Assembly: GCA_016711125.1 (NCBI GenBank)
Contig: JADJTQ010000012.1
Location: 372,001 to 436,000, forward strand
Direction: 5' to 3'
DNA from: Saprospiraceae bacterium
GTDB lineage: Bacteria; Bacteroidota; Bacteroidia; Chitinophagales; Saprospiraceae
Length of the DNA stretch: 64,000 bases
Part shown: positions 38,281-48,668 of the stretch, piece by piece
Layout of the letters: each line of letters begins with the position of its first letter
How positions within the stretch are numbered: position 1 is the stretch's first letter
Made by a program: the position numbers and the translations under genes
The notes under the pieces: model-generated
Seen by the model: only the letters and a program-made list of their open reading frames with translations
What the model was told of the DNA's origin: nothing
Database searches by the model: none

Positions 38281-39086
38281 ATATAAAAGATTACATAGAA
38301 TCCGGAATTTTAGAGCAGTACCTCTTGGGCGAGCTCTCCCCTATTGAGGAGAAAGAGGTAGAAAAGTTAATGGCACAGCATCCGGAAATCAGACAAGAGT
38401 ACTTCACCCTGGCAGATACTTTTGAAAAATTGTCGCTTCAGACAGGGGTTGAACCTCCTGGAGAATTGAAAGACATGATAATGGAGTCAGTCGGTGGAGC
38501 TAAACCAAGTAGAACGCAGTCAACCCAGGACAATTCTTCTAGACCTACAAATAACCTGATATTTTTTGCTGGTATTGTCGCAATCATATCAATGCTAATT
38601 GCTGCCGGCGTTGCGTATATGTGCAAACAAAGTAAAACTGAATTGTCATCTCAGATCTCCAATCAACTGTCTCAAATCGAAACCCTCAATAATGACAAGC
38701 TATTGTTGACTGCAAGGGTCAATCAGTTAGCGGAAGATCTTCGGGTCATGGGCAGTCCGGAATACAATCAAGTTAATTTGAAGGGTCTTCCTCTGGCACC
38801 TCAGGCTTTTGCCCAGGTTTTCTGGAATCAATCAAACCGAGAGGTCTATTTAAAGGCCGATCATCTGCCTGAACCTGCAGTTGGGAAGCAATACCAGCTA
38901 TGGGCAATAGTGAACAATGCACCAGTCAGTATGGGAGTCTTTGATTTGCCAACGAGCAATCAGCTCCTGAAGATGAATACCGTTGCCAATGCCGCTGCAT
39001 TTGCTATCACTCTGGAACCTCAGGGCGGTGTCGAATCACCTACCTTAGAAGCCATGTTTGTGATTGGAAACGTAGTATCCGGCTAG
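38277..39086 (+). CDS. Anti-sigma factor, RskA-like
   Basis: A 269-residue single-pass membrane protein. Start codon GTG at 38277 overlaps the TGA of the sigma gene, so translation is coupled. Residues 1-75 form the cytoplasmic anti-sigma domain (LEQYLLGELSPIEEKEVEKL), without the zinc HxxxCxxC motif. A membrane helix (IFFAGIVAIISMLIAAGVAY, about 98-118) and a coiled region follow, then the periplasmic RskA domain (GKQYQLWAIVNNAPVSMGVF, FAITLEPQGGVESP). Release of the sigma factor would follow regulated proteolysis. Confidence 0.9.
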   Translation: MNIKDYIESGILEQYLLGELSPIEEKEVEKLMAQHPEIRQEYFTLADTFEKLSLQTGVEPPGELKDMIMESVGGAKPSRTQSTQDNSSRPTNNLIFFAGIVAIISMLIAAGVAYMCKQSKTELSSQISNQLSQIETLNNDKLLLTARVNQLAEDLRVMGSPEYNQVNLKGLPLAPQAFAQVFWNQSNREVYLKADHLPEPAVGKQYQLWAIVNNAPVSMGVFDLPTSNQLLKMNTVANAAAFAITLEPQGGVESPTLEAMFVIGNVVSG

Positions 39087-39410
39087 TGCCGCTTCGATTT
39101 CAGGAAAAAAAAGAACATTCATTCGTTTTCACATCCACTTTCTTTCCCCCCAGACATTGAGCGCATAGATCAGGCTTATAGTTTTGTTTAGTTAAGGGAA
39201 ATTATTACTCCAGATCTTCATTATTTCCATTAGATGATGGGATGAACGCACGTTGCCAATTCAAGCTATTCATTGGTAAAATAATATTTTTCACATTTTC
39301 TTTATCCAGTTGAATCCGAATAAGCATTGCCCTCGTAAGTAGTAGTGACAGAGGCGAAAAGAAGGTCGACCAGAAGTAGCCTCAATTCACTATTTTAAAA
39401 ACAAGTTTTT
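39087..39410. other. Intergenic region upstream of the DUF4331 genes
   Basis: These 324 bases contain no gene and no clear terminator. An ECF-dependent promoter may lie here, but no motif could be identified without comparison to the sigma gene's own upstream region. Confidence 0.45.
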
Positions 39411-41150
39411 ATGCAAACCTTAACTTTTAGGATTGACGGTTTGAAAGAAAGCCTATTACTGGTAGCTACTTTGCTATTGGGAATTGCACAGGTGTTTGCT
39501 TCATCACATCGCGAAGCTCCCCTCATTGCTAATGACCCACTTGCAGACAATACAGATGTATATGCATTTCGAAGTCCCGACAATCCAAACACCATCACCA
39601 TTATTGCCAATTACATTCCGGCAGAACTGCCCTATGGAGGTCCAAATTACTATTCATTTGGAGAAAACATTCGCTATGAAATCCATGTGGACAACGATGC
39701 TTCGAAACCTGGCGATGAAATAATCTATCGATTTACGTTTACTCGCACCAATGAAGATCCATCTACCTTTTTCAGTATTAGACTCGGTCTGGAAAACATT
39801 AAAAACCATTACACGTTGGAGCGAAGTATCGATGGTGGAATGAACTTTACTGCCATCATTACGGATGGTCCGGTTCCACCAGCCAATATCGGCCCAAGAT
39901 CTATCGAGTCCATGGTTGGTCTTAATACCACCTATGAAGCCTTGATCTCGGCAGCAATCGTCACGGCAAGTTCTGGTGAAAAAGTGTATTGTGGACCTGC
40001 TGATGATCCATTTTACGTCGACTTGGGTGGTGTATTTGATTTAGGAAACCTTCCTCGTCAAAATCAACCTTCCCGAGACGGTATCGCAAGATTCAATGTT
40101 CACACCATTGCCATTCAAGTACCGATTTCAACCCTACTAAAGAGTGGAGCTCCGGCAACACCAACGACTATTCTTGATCCTGACTATGTGATCGGAGTAT
40201 GGGCATCTGCGAGCCGCAAAAGCACCAAAACCTTAAGTGCTCAAGGCGAAGCAGCAGTGGAGGATGGAATGTGGGTGCAGGTATCACGACTTGGCATGCC
40301 ATTAACTAATGAAGCTGTAATACCCATTGGACAAAAAGATTTCTGGAACTCGTTGACACCATATGAAGAAATTAGTGAAACGACCATGGATGAATACTTT
40401 TTCAATCCGGAACTGGCATTGTACATGGATGATGATCTCTTTGGAGGTGCGGTACCTGCATTCGCAGCATTGCGCATACAAAGAAATTCTTTACAAGGAT
40501 TTGATTTTGGATATGGAAAGGATGGACTCTTTGGCCTAAAAGGCTCTGATGCTGTCGCGGGAACTGCTTTGGATGATGCGGTTTTCGGATCCTTATTATT
40601 GCCAGGACCTGGCAAGGCCCGATCAGTAGATCTTTGGCCCATTTTTCACACCGGAGTGCCAAATGTGATACCTTATCAGCTTGCGACCGGCAAAGGTGGA
40701 AACCCTCTTGCTCAAGGTAAACCCTTTATTCATAATTTCCTTCCAAACGGCGGTGATATGCTGCGACTAAATATGGCTACTCCTGTTACTGATCGTAACG
40801 ACCCACTATTTAGTTCGCTGGGCATTGTTGCCGCTGCGGTATTTGGTCTCACTGATCCTGCTTATGCTAACCTAAATCTGGAGCTGATTCCTAATATGGA
40901 TGGATTTCCGAACGGCCGGAGATTGGAAGATGACGTCACCCGAATTGAGTTGCAAGCTGTTGGAGGTGTTGCACTAGCTGCAATAGGTCTTTGGTACGAT
41001 GACTATACAGCAGGTGATTCCAATCCAGTAACTGAAGATCTTTTGAGTGTTCTTTCATATACAACCGGAGTTGAATCCAATGACAAAGCATTTAAATCTA
41101 CTTTTCCCTATGTAGCGACTCCCTGGAGTGGCACAGAAGTAAATCAGTAA
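39411..41150 (+). CDS. DUF4331 domain-containing secreted protein 1
   Basis: A 579-residue exported protein with a signal peptide (ESLLLVATLLLGIAQVFAS). SHREAPLIANDPLADNTDVY is the diagnostic start of DUF4331; YAFRSPDNPNTITIIANYIP and GGDMLRLNMATPVTDR follow. It is about 65 percent identical by eye to the protein encoded directly after it, and the two genes are three to fifty bases apart depending on the start. This copy ends PWSGTEVNQ without a sorting domain, so it should stay in the periplasm or use another route. Function of DUF4331 is unknown; it often sits beside ECF sigma/RskA genes and a TPR protein, as here. Confidence 0.92.
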   Translation: MQTLTFRIDGLKESLLLVATLLLGIAQVFASSHREAPLIANDPLADNTDVYAFRSPDNPNTITIIANYIPAELPYGGPNYYSFGENIRYEIHVDNDASKPGDEIIYRFTFTRTNEDPSTFFSIRLGLENIKNHYTLERSIDGGMNFTAIITDGPVPPANIGPRSIESMVGLNTTYEALISAAIVTASSGEKVYCGPADDPFYVDLGGVFDLGNLPRQNQPSRDGIARFNVHTIAIQVPISTLLKSGAPATPTTILDPDYVIGVWASASRKSTKTLSAQGEAAVEDGMWVQVSRLGMPLTNEAVIPIGQKDFWNSLTPYEEISETTMDEYFFNPELALYMDDDLFGGAVPAFAALRIQRNSLQGFDFGYGKDGLFGLKGSDAVAGTALDDAVFGSLLLPGPGKARSVDLWPIFHTGVPNVIPYQLATGKGGNPLAQGKPFIHNFLPNGGDMLRLNMATPVTDRNDPLFSSLGIVAAAVFGLTDPAYANLNLELIPNMDGFPNGRRLEDDVTRIELQAVGGVALAAIGLWYDDYTAGDSNPVTEDLLSVLSYTTGVESNDKAFKSTFPYVATPWSGTEVNQ

Positions 41151-41201
41151 AGCTTGCAGGGCAAGCAATTATCTAAATCTTTTGACAAAAATAAATTTAG
41201 C

Positions 41202-43250
41202 ATGAACCTTAAATATAGATCATGGCTAACCATTCTGCTCGTGAGTTTCACAGCCATGGCTAGCCGCGCTTCCAGTCACAGAGAAGCACCACTGATTGCA
41301 GATGATCCTTTGGCTGACAATGTCGACCTCTATGCATTCAGAAGCCCCGACAATCCTGGTACTGTAACTATAATTGCTACATATGTACCGCTACAATTAC
41401 CGCACGGTGGTCCCAATTATTATTCATTTGGTGAGAATATCCGCTACGAAATTCACATTGATAATGATGCTTCTAAACCGGGAGATGAACTCACCTACCG
41501 TTTTACTTTTAAGATTGTCAATGAAGATCCAACTACTTTCTTCAACATACGTCTAGGTAAACGAAATCAGAAGACACTATATACGATGGAGCGAAGTACG
41601 GATGGTGGAAATTCTTGGATACCACTGATCATCAATGGGGTAGCAGCTCCCTACAATATTGGTGAGCGCTCTATAGAATCGGCGGTTGGTCTTAATACCA
41701 CTTATGATCGATTGATGAAGAGATCGACTTACCGATCAGTTTTGGGTGAATCTGTCTATTGCGGCCCAATGGATGATCCGTTTTTTGTAGACCTGGGTGG
41801 AATTTTCGATCTTGGAGATGCTCCGCGTCAGATGGGAACAGCTATAGATGGATTGGCCTGCATGAATGTCAGCACCATAGCTCTTAAAATACCGATTTCG
41901 TATCTATCTAAAACGGGCAAATTTCCGCGAGGGGTTGACGCAATGTTCGATTCAGATTACGTAATCGGAGTATGGGCTTCTGCCAGCAGACAACAAATAC
42001 GAACTTTGACACCAGGGAGCGAAAGTTACGATGGTGATTGGGTGCAGGTTTCAAGAATTGGGATGCCTCTGACTAACGAAGCAGTTATTCCAGTGGGCAA
42101 AAAGGATTTCTGGAACGCCTTAAGTCCATATGACGAAATTGCGGACACAACACTGGATCAATACTTTTATAATCCGGAACTGGCTCTTTACATGGATGAT
42201 GATCTTTTTGGTGGAGCAGTACCGGCTTTTTCGACTCTCAGAATTCAGCGTAATTCTTTACAATCATTTGACTTTGGGAATGGCCGGGACGGACTGTATG
42301 GTTTGAAGGGAAATGCGGCATTAGCCGGAACCGCACTGGATGATGCAGTTTTTGGCACTTTGCTTTTACCAGGACCAGGAAAACCTCGTTCGGTTGATCT
42401 ATGGCCGGCCTTTCATACGGGGGTACCCAATGTGCCGCCTTATCAACTTGCTACCGGAAAAGATGGAAATCCATTGGCACCTGGAAAACCATTTGTCAAT
42501 AATTTCTTACCAAACGGGGGTGATATGCTGCGACTAAACATAGCAGTACCAGCAACCAAACGTACAGACCCCGATTTTAGCTCGTTGGGCTTGATTCAGG
42601 CAGCCGTTTTGGGATTGACAGATCCGCGTTATAATACGAGCGCTGAACCGCAATTCATTCCCAATATGGATGGTTTTCCAAATGGTCGACGATTGGAAGA
42701 TGATGTTACCCGAATCGAATTGCAAGCCGTTGCCGGAGCCGTACTTGCGGCGATCGGCCTTTGGTATGACGACTACACAGTCGGTGATGCCAGTCCGGTA
42801 ACTCAAGATTTGCTTGATGTAATTACATACAGCACTGGAGTAGAACAAAATGATGCACCATTCGAGAAAAGATTCCCTTACCTGGCAGCGCCTTGGTCTG
42901 GTGACGGTGAGTGTAGTGGTCTGGTCGTTGGCCAAGTGCCGACCGCTATTGCCCGAGTGTCAAATCTCGGTTTAGTCGCACCTACATCAATAGGCAGTAT
43001 CGAAATGAATGCCTATCCCAATCCATTTATGAATGAAGCGATCATCCGTATGAATCTCGAAAATGCTTCGGGTGTCGAAGTTGAAATCTACAATGCACAA
43101 GGCCAGCTGGTCAACAGGATGCAAGGTAGTCAACCGGCAGGGATCTCCGAACTTAAATGGAATGCAACAAACGCTACGCCAGGATGGTATTTTGCCAGAG
43201 TGAAGACATCTTCAGCAGAAACAACTTTAAAAATACTTAAACAAGAGTAG
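41202..43250 (+). CDS. DUF4331 domain-containing protein 2 with T9SS sorting domain
   Basis: The start at ATG 41202 (MNLKYRSWLTILLVSFTAMA) gives 682 residues; an earlier ATG at 41154 adds a non-signal segment. SHREAPLIADDPLADNVDLY and YAFRSPDNPGTVTIIATYVP open the DUF4331 domain, which continues to about residue 585. The C-terminal 80 residues form a type IX secretion sorting domain (MNAYPNPFMNEAIIRMNLEN, ending TTLKILKQE), so this copy is exported to the cell surface or medium. It is a tandem duplicate of the preceding gene. A strong terminator follows. Confidence 0.93.
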   Translation: MNLKYRSWLTILLVSFTAMASRASSHREAPLIADDPLADNVDLYAFRSPDNPGTVTIIATYVPLQLPHGGPNYYSFGENIRYEIHIDNDASKPGDELTYRFTFKIVNEDPTTFFNIRLGKRNQKTLYTMERSTDGGNSWIPLIINGVAAPYNIGERSIESAVGLNTTYDRLMKRSTYRSVLGESVYCGPMDDPFFVDLGGIFDLGDAPRQMGTAIDGLACMNVSTIALKIPISYLSKTGKFPRGVDAMFDSDYVIGVWASASRQQIRTLTPGSESYDGDWVQVSRIGMPLTNEAVIPVGKKDFWNALSPYDEIADTTLDQYFYNPELALYMDDDLFGGAVPAFSTLRIQRNSLQSFDFGNGRDGLYGLKGNAALAGTALDDAVFGTLLLPGPGKPRSVDLWPAFHTGVPNVPPYQLATGKDGNPLAPGKPFVNNFLPNGGDMLRLNIAVPATKRTDPDFSSLGLIQAAVLGLTDPRYNTSAEPQFIPNMDGFPNGRRLEDDVTRIELQAVAGAVLAAIGLWYDDYTVGDASPVTQDLLDVITYSTGVEQNDAPFEKRFPYLAAPWSGDGECSGLVVGQVPTAIARVSNLGLVAPTSIGSIEMNAYPNPFMNEAIIRMNLENASGVEVEIYNAQGQLVNRMQGSQPAGISELKWNATNATPGWYFARVKTSSAETTLKILKQE

Positions 43251-43264
43251 AGTATCCTTACAAA

Positions 43265-43297
43265 GAACCTCCGGAGACTGTCCGGAGGTTCAATTTT
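43265..43297 (+). terminator. Rho-independent terminator after the DUF4331 pair
   Basis: GAACCTCCGGA (43265-43275), loop GACTG, TCCGGAGGTTC (43281-43291) form a perfect 11-base-pair stem, followed by AATTTTTA. It lies 15 bases after the stop codon. Confidence 0.88.
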
Positions 43298-43324
43298 TAT
43301 AAAAATAAAATCTGACATACAATC

Positions 43325-44580
43325 ATGAAAACTCAACAATTCAATCTTAAATACGGAGTATATCTCATCCTGATCTTGATGCTGACTTCTTGTTTTGAAA
43401 AGAAAGCAAACCAGGAAAGCCCGGATAATGTAACTCTAGTGAAAAATATTCCCAATCTACTGGACCGAAACGAAAAGATCCGTTATGAAAAAGAATGGGA
43501 TCAGGTCCAAAATAATTATGTGAACTTTCGCAATAATATTTTGAAAGATCAAAATGACGCAGATTCTAAAATCAAGCTATCACTTGTTTTCGTCCAAGAA
43601 GCTCGGGTGACCGGAGAACATGGGCACTATTATCCAGCTGCATTGGAGATGTTGGATGCGGCACTGAATCAAAGAAACCATTAACAGCGGATCAGCAATT
43701 TTTAGCATTAAGTACCAAAGCAGGGGTTCAGCTTTCATTACATCATTTTTCGGATGCACTTATCACAGGTTCTAGGGCAAAAAAGTTGAATGGCTACAAT
43801 GCCCAAATTTATGGAGTTCTTATTGATGCCCATGTGGAACTGGGTGACTATGACAAGGCAATTATACTGGCCGACAGCATGGTTTCGATCAGGCCCGATC
43901 TTAGGTCATATGCAAGGGTATCATATCTCAGACAAATATATGGAGATATGCTGGGCGCCATTGAAGCCATGCAACTAGCAGTATCTGCAGGTTTTCCTCC
44001 TTATGAAGAAACTGCATGGGCACGATATCAACTAGCCAAACTATATGAAAATAATGAGCAGTATACCGAGGCTGAAAAGCAATATCAACAGATCTTAATG
44101 GATCGTCCGGATTATCCATTTGCCATTGCTGCCCTTGCGAATCTCGAAAGTTTAAAAGGAAATGATGAAAAAGCCGTAGCGCTTTATAATCAGGCGATCA
44201 ACGTAATTCCGGAAGTGTCTTTTTATGTCGATAAGGCTAAGCTATTTTTTAAAACCAATCGAGATGTGGAAGGGAATTTAATTATGCAAGAGGTCCTCAA
44301 CATGATGGAAGAAGATCAGAAAAGCGGGCACAATATGGATCTCTATTATTCGGAGATTTATTCAAAGATCATGAATGATCAGAAAAAAGCGCTCCATTAT
44401 GCTCTCCAGGAATATTCCGTACGTCCCGCTAATATCGATGTTAACAAACAACTAGCGGAAGTCTACTTAAAGATGAAAGAATTTGATAAAGCAAAAGAAC
44501 ATTTACAACTGGCACTTCGCACCAATTGTAAGGATCATGCACTCATGAAATTAAAATCTTCATTGAATATTGAATCATAA
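43325..44580 (+). CDS. TPR lipoprotein, frameshift near 43672
   Basis: Frames 43325-43684 and about 43672-44580 belong together (about 417 residues): after LDAALNQRN the other frame continues KPLTADQQFLALSTKAGVQL. It begins with a lipoprotein leader (YLILILMLTSCFEKK). The rest is helical with tetratricopeptide repeats, for example NAQIYGVLIDAHVELGDYDKA and ETAWARYQLAKLYENNEQYTEA. TPR proteins of this kind are commonly encoded next to DUF4331 genes. It would be a lipid-anchored scaffold; its role is unknown. Confidence 0.83.
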
Positions 44581-44746
44581 TGTGAAAAAATAATTGGCCT
44601 CAGTTAATACCCACCAATCAAAGAACTTGTAAACCGATGCCAATTTTAGACGTATGTCAGGGTTTCGATATCTCATAGCCGGTGTCTCAATTTTTTGAGG
44701 CACCAGGCTGTGAGATCTTTGTTGACGAAGAAAACTAATGAAATAA

Positions 44747-46049
44747 CTACAAAACGTTTTTTACGGGCAAAGTTTTGCTGGGCAATTCTTCCACCTTATT
44801 TAATTTTCGTTCGAGAGCGCGTCTTCGCACTCCCGCCTGATCAATCGCACTATTTGCCTCTGACAATTTCCTTTGAACTTTCTCAAGGGCACATCCAAAT
44901 TTTCCAAATTCAGTCTTTATTTCCCCCAGTATTATCCAAACTTCACTGGATCTTTTTTCGATCGCCGGTACGAAAGCCCATTTGAAGACTACTTAAAAAG
45001 GCACTTAAATTACTCGGACCAGCAACCAATATCTGATACTCAGTACGGAGCGTGTGAAGTAAGGCTCCTTGCCGGCTAATCTCAGCATAGAGCCCCTCAA
45101 CCGGCAAAAACATGATGGCAAAGTCGGTGGTGTAGGGCGGCTCCACATATTTACTCCGGATATCTTTGGCTGCAACTACGATTGCCTTTTGCAACTCTTT
45201 GGATCGATGGGTAATTTCCAAGGTACATCCAACTTCATATGCATCAACTAAAGATTGGTATTTGTCCATGGGAAATTTTGAATCGATGGGTAAAAACAGA
45301 TTCCGGAGTTCTTCCTTATTTCCTGGCAATTTAATCGCTACTTCAACCCGAACATCTCGACCTGGTACCACTGCACAGTTAAGTGTGTATTGATCGTTTG
45401 TCATAATTTCCTCTATAATATTAAGCAGCTGAATTTCTCCTAATATTCCCCGGGTTTTTACATTTGACAAAACCTTCTTTAGATCTCCGACACCAGCTGC
45501 CAGAGATTGCATTTCTCCAAGGCCTTTTTGCACTTTTTCCAGATGTTCACTTACAATCTGAAATGATCTCCCAAGCCGCTCTTCTAGTGTCTGATGCAAT
45601 TTTTCATCCACTGTTGCCCGCATTTTCTCCAGCTGCATGCTGTTATCTACCCGTATCATGTCCAGGCGTTCGCTTACCTGTAATCTGATTTTTTCTAAGG
45701 AATGACTGGTTTCATCATGTAGCCGGTTAAAACGCAGTTCGTTAGAATTTACCAGGTCCTTTACTTCCCTATTCAACATTTCAAATATTTCAAGTTGATG
45801 CTGATTAAACTTAATCAATCGGTTATCAAGATCCTGGCGTGAATCCCTGAGTTGCTCCTTGATCTCCCTCCTCTGATCGGTCATTTCTTGTTTGAGGTCT
45901 CCACTCACCATCATCTGTTGATCCTTTAAGGCAGTTAATACTGACAAAAGATGTTGGCTGTGATCAGATGGTTTTCGAATGACCGAAATCAAAAATTGCA
46001 CAAAAACGATCGTAAGTATTAGACCGAGGAGTAAAGTAGTAACGTCCAT
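44747..46049 (-). CDS. rmuC: DNA recombination protein RmuC homologue, frameshift near 44966
   Basis: The frame 46049-44943 (368 residues) ends early at FRTGDRKKIQ. The next frame continues AIEKRSSEVWIILGEIKTEF and LEKVQRKLSEANSAID to a TAG at 44747, giving the usual length of about 433 residues. An N-terminal membrane helix is followed by a long coiled coil (residues about 30-170) and the RmuC nuclease-like core (FLPIDSKFPMDKYQSLVDAY, YTTDFAIMFLPVEGLYAEIS). RmuC limits inversions at short repeats and is implicated in DNA-end processing. The C-terminal repair is by homology to the usual pattern. Confidence 0.9.
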
Positions 46050-46161
46050 AGGAAATATTTTTCTTGGAACTCATGCCAGCTGAAACTCGTAGCCTCAATA
46101 GACATCATTGATACTGTCTATGAGAGATGTGAAATGCAGGGAGTATTTTTACAGGTGCTTA

Positions 46162-46251
46162 CTAAGGCCATCGACGTAACATACCTCCTGTGATATTGAC
46201 AAAAGCTAAAAGGCCGAGAGCAATGATAGCGATGAGAAGAAAATGTAACAT
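46162..46251 (-). CDS. Possible 29-residue membrane peptide
   Basis: An ATG-to-TAG frame on the minus strand encodes MLHFLLIAIIALGLLAFVNI followed by TGGMLRRWP. It is one hydrophobic helix with a positively charged C-terminus, a common form for very small membrane proteins. It lies in an otherwise empty 347-base gap between rmuC and the WYL regulator gene. There is no recognisable family and no Shine-Dalgarno sequence, so it is tentative. Confidence 0.3.
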   Translation of the reverse strand: MLHFLLIAIIALGLLAFVNITGGMLRRWP

Positions 46252-46396
46252 GAGTCTAATGTTTTAATGTGAGTAATGATTGTGATTGTCTCAATTGACA
46301 CTACAAGGGTAGATGGCCTCCGTGCAATCTTTTTGCACTGTTGGCAAAAAATACATAATTTTATTTTTTAATATGAATTTACCCAAAAGATGAGCT

Positions 46397-47407
46397 ATGC
46401 CAACTAACCTTCATGCACTCGTTAGGTACCGAACAATCGATGAGTGTCTCACTAAGCGATACCGCCGGTGGACCTGGCAAGACCTGGCAGATGCCTGTGC
46501 GGACAAAATCTATGAATACGAAGGCTTGGAAGCCACTCCCTCCCGTCGAACGATTATGTACGATCTACAATATATGAGGGATGGTAAACTTGGTTATTTC
46601 GCCCCTATCGTTTATGAACGCAGCACGAAAAGTTATTCATATGATGATCCTGACTTTTCAATTCAGAAGTTTCCACTGAGTAAAGATGATCTCTTTGAAC
46701 TGGAATATGCCTTATCCATTCTGAAAAATTTCAAGGGTTTTCAAAATGCAACAGGTATCGAAAATATCATCACTAAATTAGAACACACTGTCACACTACA
46801 GGAATCGAGTAAAAAGGAAATTATCCATTTTGATCACAGTTTGAACGAACCGGGACAAAAATGGTTACACATGCTTTACGATTTTATTCAGAATGAAAAT
46901 GCTCTAAAGATTACTTACCAACCTTTCTACTTAGACCAGCCCTATCAGCGAATCATTAGCCCATACATTATTAAGGAATATGATAATCGGTGGTTTCTCA
47001 TCTGCTGGGATCACCTACGTAATGATATTCGAAATTTTTCCCTAGACAGGTTGGTGGTTATCGAAAAAGAACCGGTACGATATTATAGAGATCCTGATTT
47101 TGCTGCATCGCAATATTTTGAAAACATCATCGGTGTGACGCTTCCTAAAAATAAAAATATTGAACTTATTGAATTTGAGGTGTCGGAAGATGATGCCAAA
47201 TATCTAATTACTAAACCACTACATATTTCGCAGGAGATAGTTGATCGAACTGAAAATAAAACCATCTTCTCCATCAAAGTAATACCCAATTTTGAATTAG
47301 AAAGTATTTTACTATCCTTTGGAGAAAGAATGAACGTTAAAAAGCCACCCTATCTAAGAGAGCGAATTAAAGATCGGGTCACGGAACAGATAAAAAACTA
47401 TTTGTGA
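46397..47407 (+). CDS. WYL domain-containing transcriptional regulator
   Basis: A 336-residue regulator. The N-terminus has a winged-helix-like segment (LHALVRYRTIDECLTKRYRR, TPSRRTIMYDLQYMRDGKLG). The WYL domain covers residues about 150-235 (NALKITYQPFY, then NRWFLICWDHLRNDIRNFSL), and a WCX-type C-terminal extension follows (FEVSEDDAKYLITKPLHISQ). WYL proteins sense small ligands or nucleic acid and control DNA repair, defence or stress genes. No defence genes adjoin it; neighbours are rmuC and ddl. An AT-rich promoter region lies upstream. Confidence 0.88.
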   Translation: MPTNLHALVRYRTIDECLTKRYRRWTWQDLADACADKIYEYEGLEATPSRRTIMYDLQYMRDGKLGYFAPIVYERSTKSYSYDDPDFSIQKFPLSKDDLFELEYALSILKNFKGFQNATGIENIITKLEHTVTLQESSKKEIIHFDHSLNEPGQKWLHMLYDFIQNENALKITYQPFYLDQPYQRIISPYIIKEYDNRWFLICWDHLRNDIRNFSLDRLVVIEKEPVRYYRDPDFAASQYFENIIGVTLPKNKNIELIEFEVSEDDAKYLITKPLHISQEIVDRTENKTIFSIKVIPNFELESILLSFGERMNVKKPPYLRERIKDRVTEQIKNYL

Positions 47408-47437
47408 GTACAGATTCATCACCGTCATTTTTAGTAC

Positions 47438-48402
47438 TCAAGTGATCGCTGTACTAATAATTACATCCAATAGTTTTTCAATGCTCCATCCATAGGCCCT
47501 CGCTTGCTGAGGCACAATGCTGGCTTCACTCATACCTGGAATCGTGTTGGCTTCGAGCAAGTAAAATGTGTCTTCCACCAAAATGAAATCAAATCGCACC
47601 ACGCCCTGGCAAGATAGTACCTGATATAATTTTTTAGAAAGGTTCTTACACTTGTTACTTAGCACTTCTGAAATTTGCGCTGGAGTAATCTCTTCACTTG
47701 CGCCTTCATACTTGGCTTCATATGTAAAAAACTCAGCTTTTGGTATAATTTCAGTGACGGGAAATGCATGGATAATGGCACCTTCCTGTAACACGCCGCA
47801 GCCAAATTACGACCTTTTAAATAGGCCTCTACCACCACTTCATCGTCATACTTAAATGCAAATTCGATCGCCGATAAAAGGTCATCGTTCTTTTTGACTT
47901 TTGATACTCCATAACTAGAGCCGTTGCAATTAGGTTTTACAAAAAGAGGCAGGCCCAGATCTAATAGAATTTCTTCATTCCAGGTCTCACCTTTCCGTAT
48001 CAGGACTGATTGAGCCAACGGTATTTCAAAGGCCTTTAGATAATCTTTGCATTTCTGTTTATTAAAGGTCAATGCAGAGGTTAAAGTATCGCAAGTACTA
48101 TGGGCAATGCCCTGCATTTCAAAATAGCCCTGGATTTTTCCATCTTCAGCAGGTGTACCATGTATCATTAAAAAGACAAAATCAAATTTTTCCTTCCTCC
48201 CTCCTACTGTAAGTGAAAAATCGTTCAGATCTACCGAAGTTCCGCTATCAGCTTCAATCCAGCCATGAGATTCCATGCTGATTAATCTCCATGAATACTT
48301 CTCTCTATCGAGGTAGCGACTGACAAGTAAAGCACTCCTTTCAGAAACTGTCCGCTCTGCCGAGGGGCCACCGGTCAAAATAGCTATATGTAATGGTCTC
48401 AA
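47438..48402 (-). CDS. ddl: D-alanine--D-alanine ligase, frameshift near 47800
   Basis: From ATG 48402 the frame runs to about 47800 (MRPLHIAILTGGPSAERTVS, then LPLFVKPNCNGSSYGVSKVK), and the other frame continues to 47438 (CGVLQEGAIIHAFPVTEI, RFDFILVEDTFYLLEANTIP, GMSEASIVPQQARAYG). Together they give about 321 residues, the normal length. The ATP-grasp lysine and the metal-binding EANTIPGM motif are present. The enzyme makes the D-Ala-D-Ala dipeptide for peptidoglycan. A one-base indel in GCTGCGGCG explains the break. Convergent with the WYL gene. Confidence 0.92.
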
Positions 48403-48607
48403 AGTTATATAGTCTTATTAGAATCAAGTATAATACTTAACTAGTTGATCCCTTGCAGCATCAGCAATATTATTTGTCATATGATGAACTTATGAGCAAT
48501 CATTTTAACAGGTCATTTATAGACACTTATCCGAAATCTCATCTTAATTAAGAGATCAATAGGTATTCTCGATAGATAGTCAAATTCTTTTGAGAAGTGA
48601 TCCACAC

Positions 48608-48635
48608 AAAAATGACCACCAATTTGGTGGCCATT
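48608..48635 (-). terminator. Rho-independent terminator of the FN3 protein gene
   Basis: Around 48611-48635 is a near-perfect palindrome (CACCAATTTGGTG core, flanks AATG/CATT, one mismatch). On the minus strand it is followed by a T5 run (A5 at 48608-48612 on the plus strand). It lies 34 bases after the stop of the gene ending at 48669. Confidence 0.8.
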
Positions 48636-48668
48636 CAATCAAAATTTCACGAAATAAATATTACTTCC

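Noticed and set aside
46397..48402. A defence island based on the WYL regulator and rmuC
   Set aside because: WYL regulators often adjoin defence genes, but no nuclease, helicase or toxin gene is nearby; neighbours are RmuC and ddl, both housekeeping.
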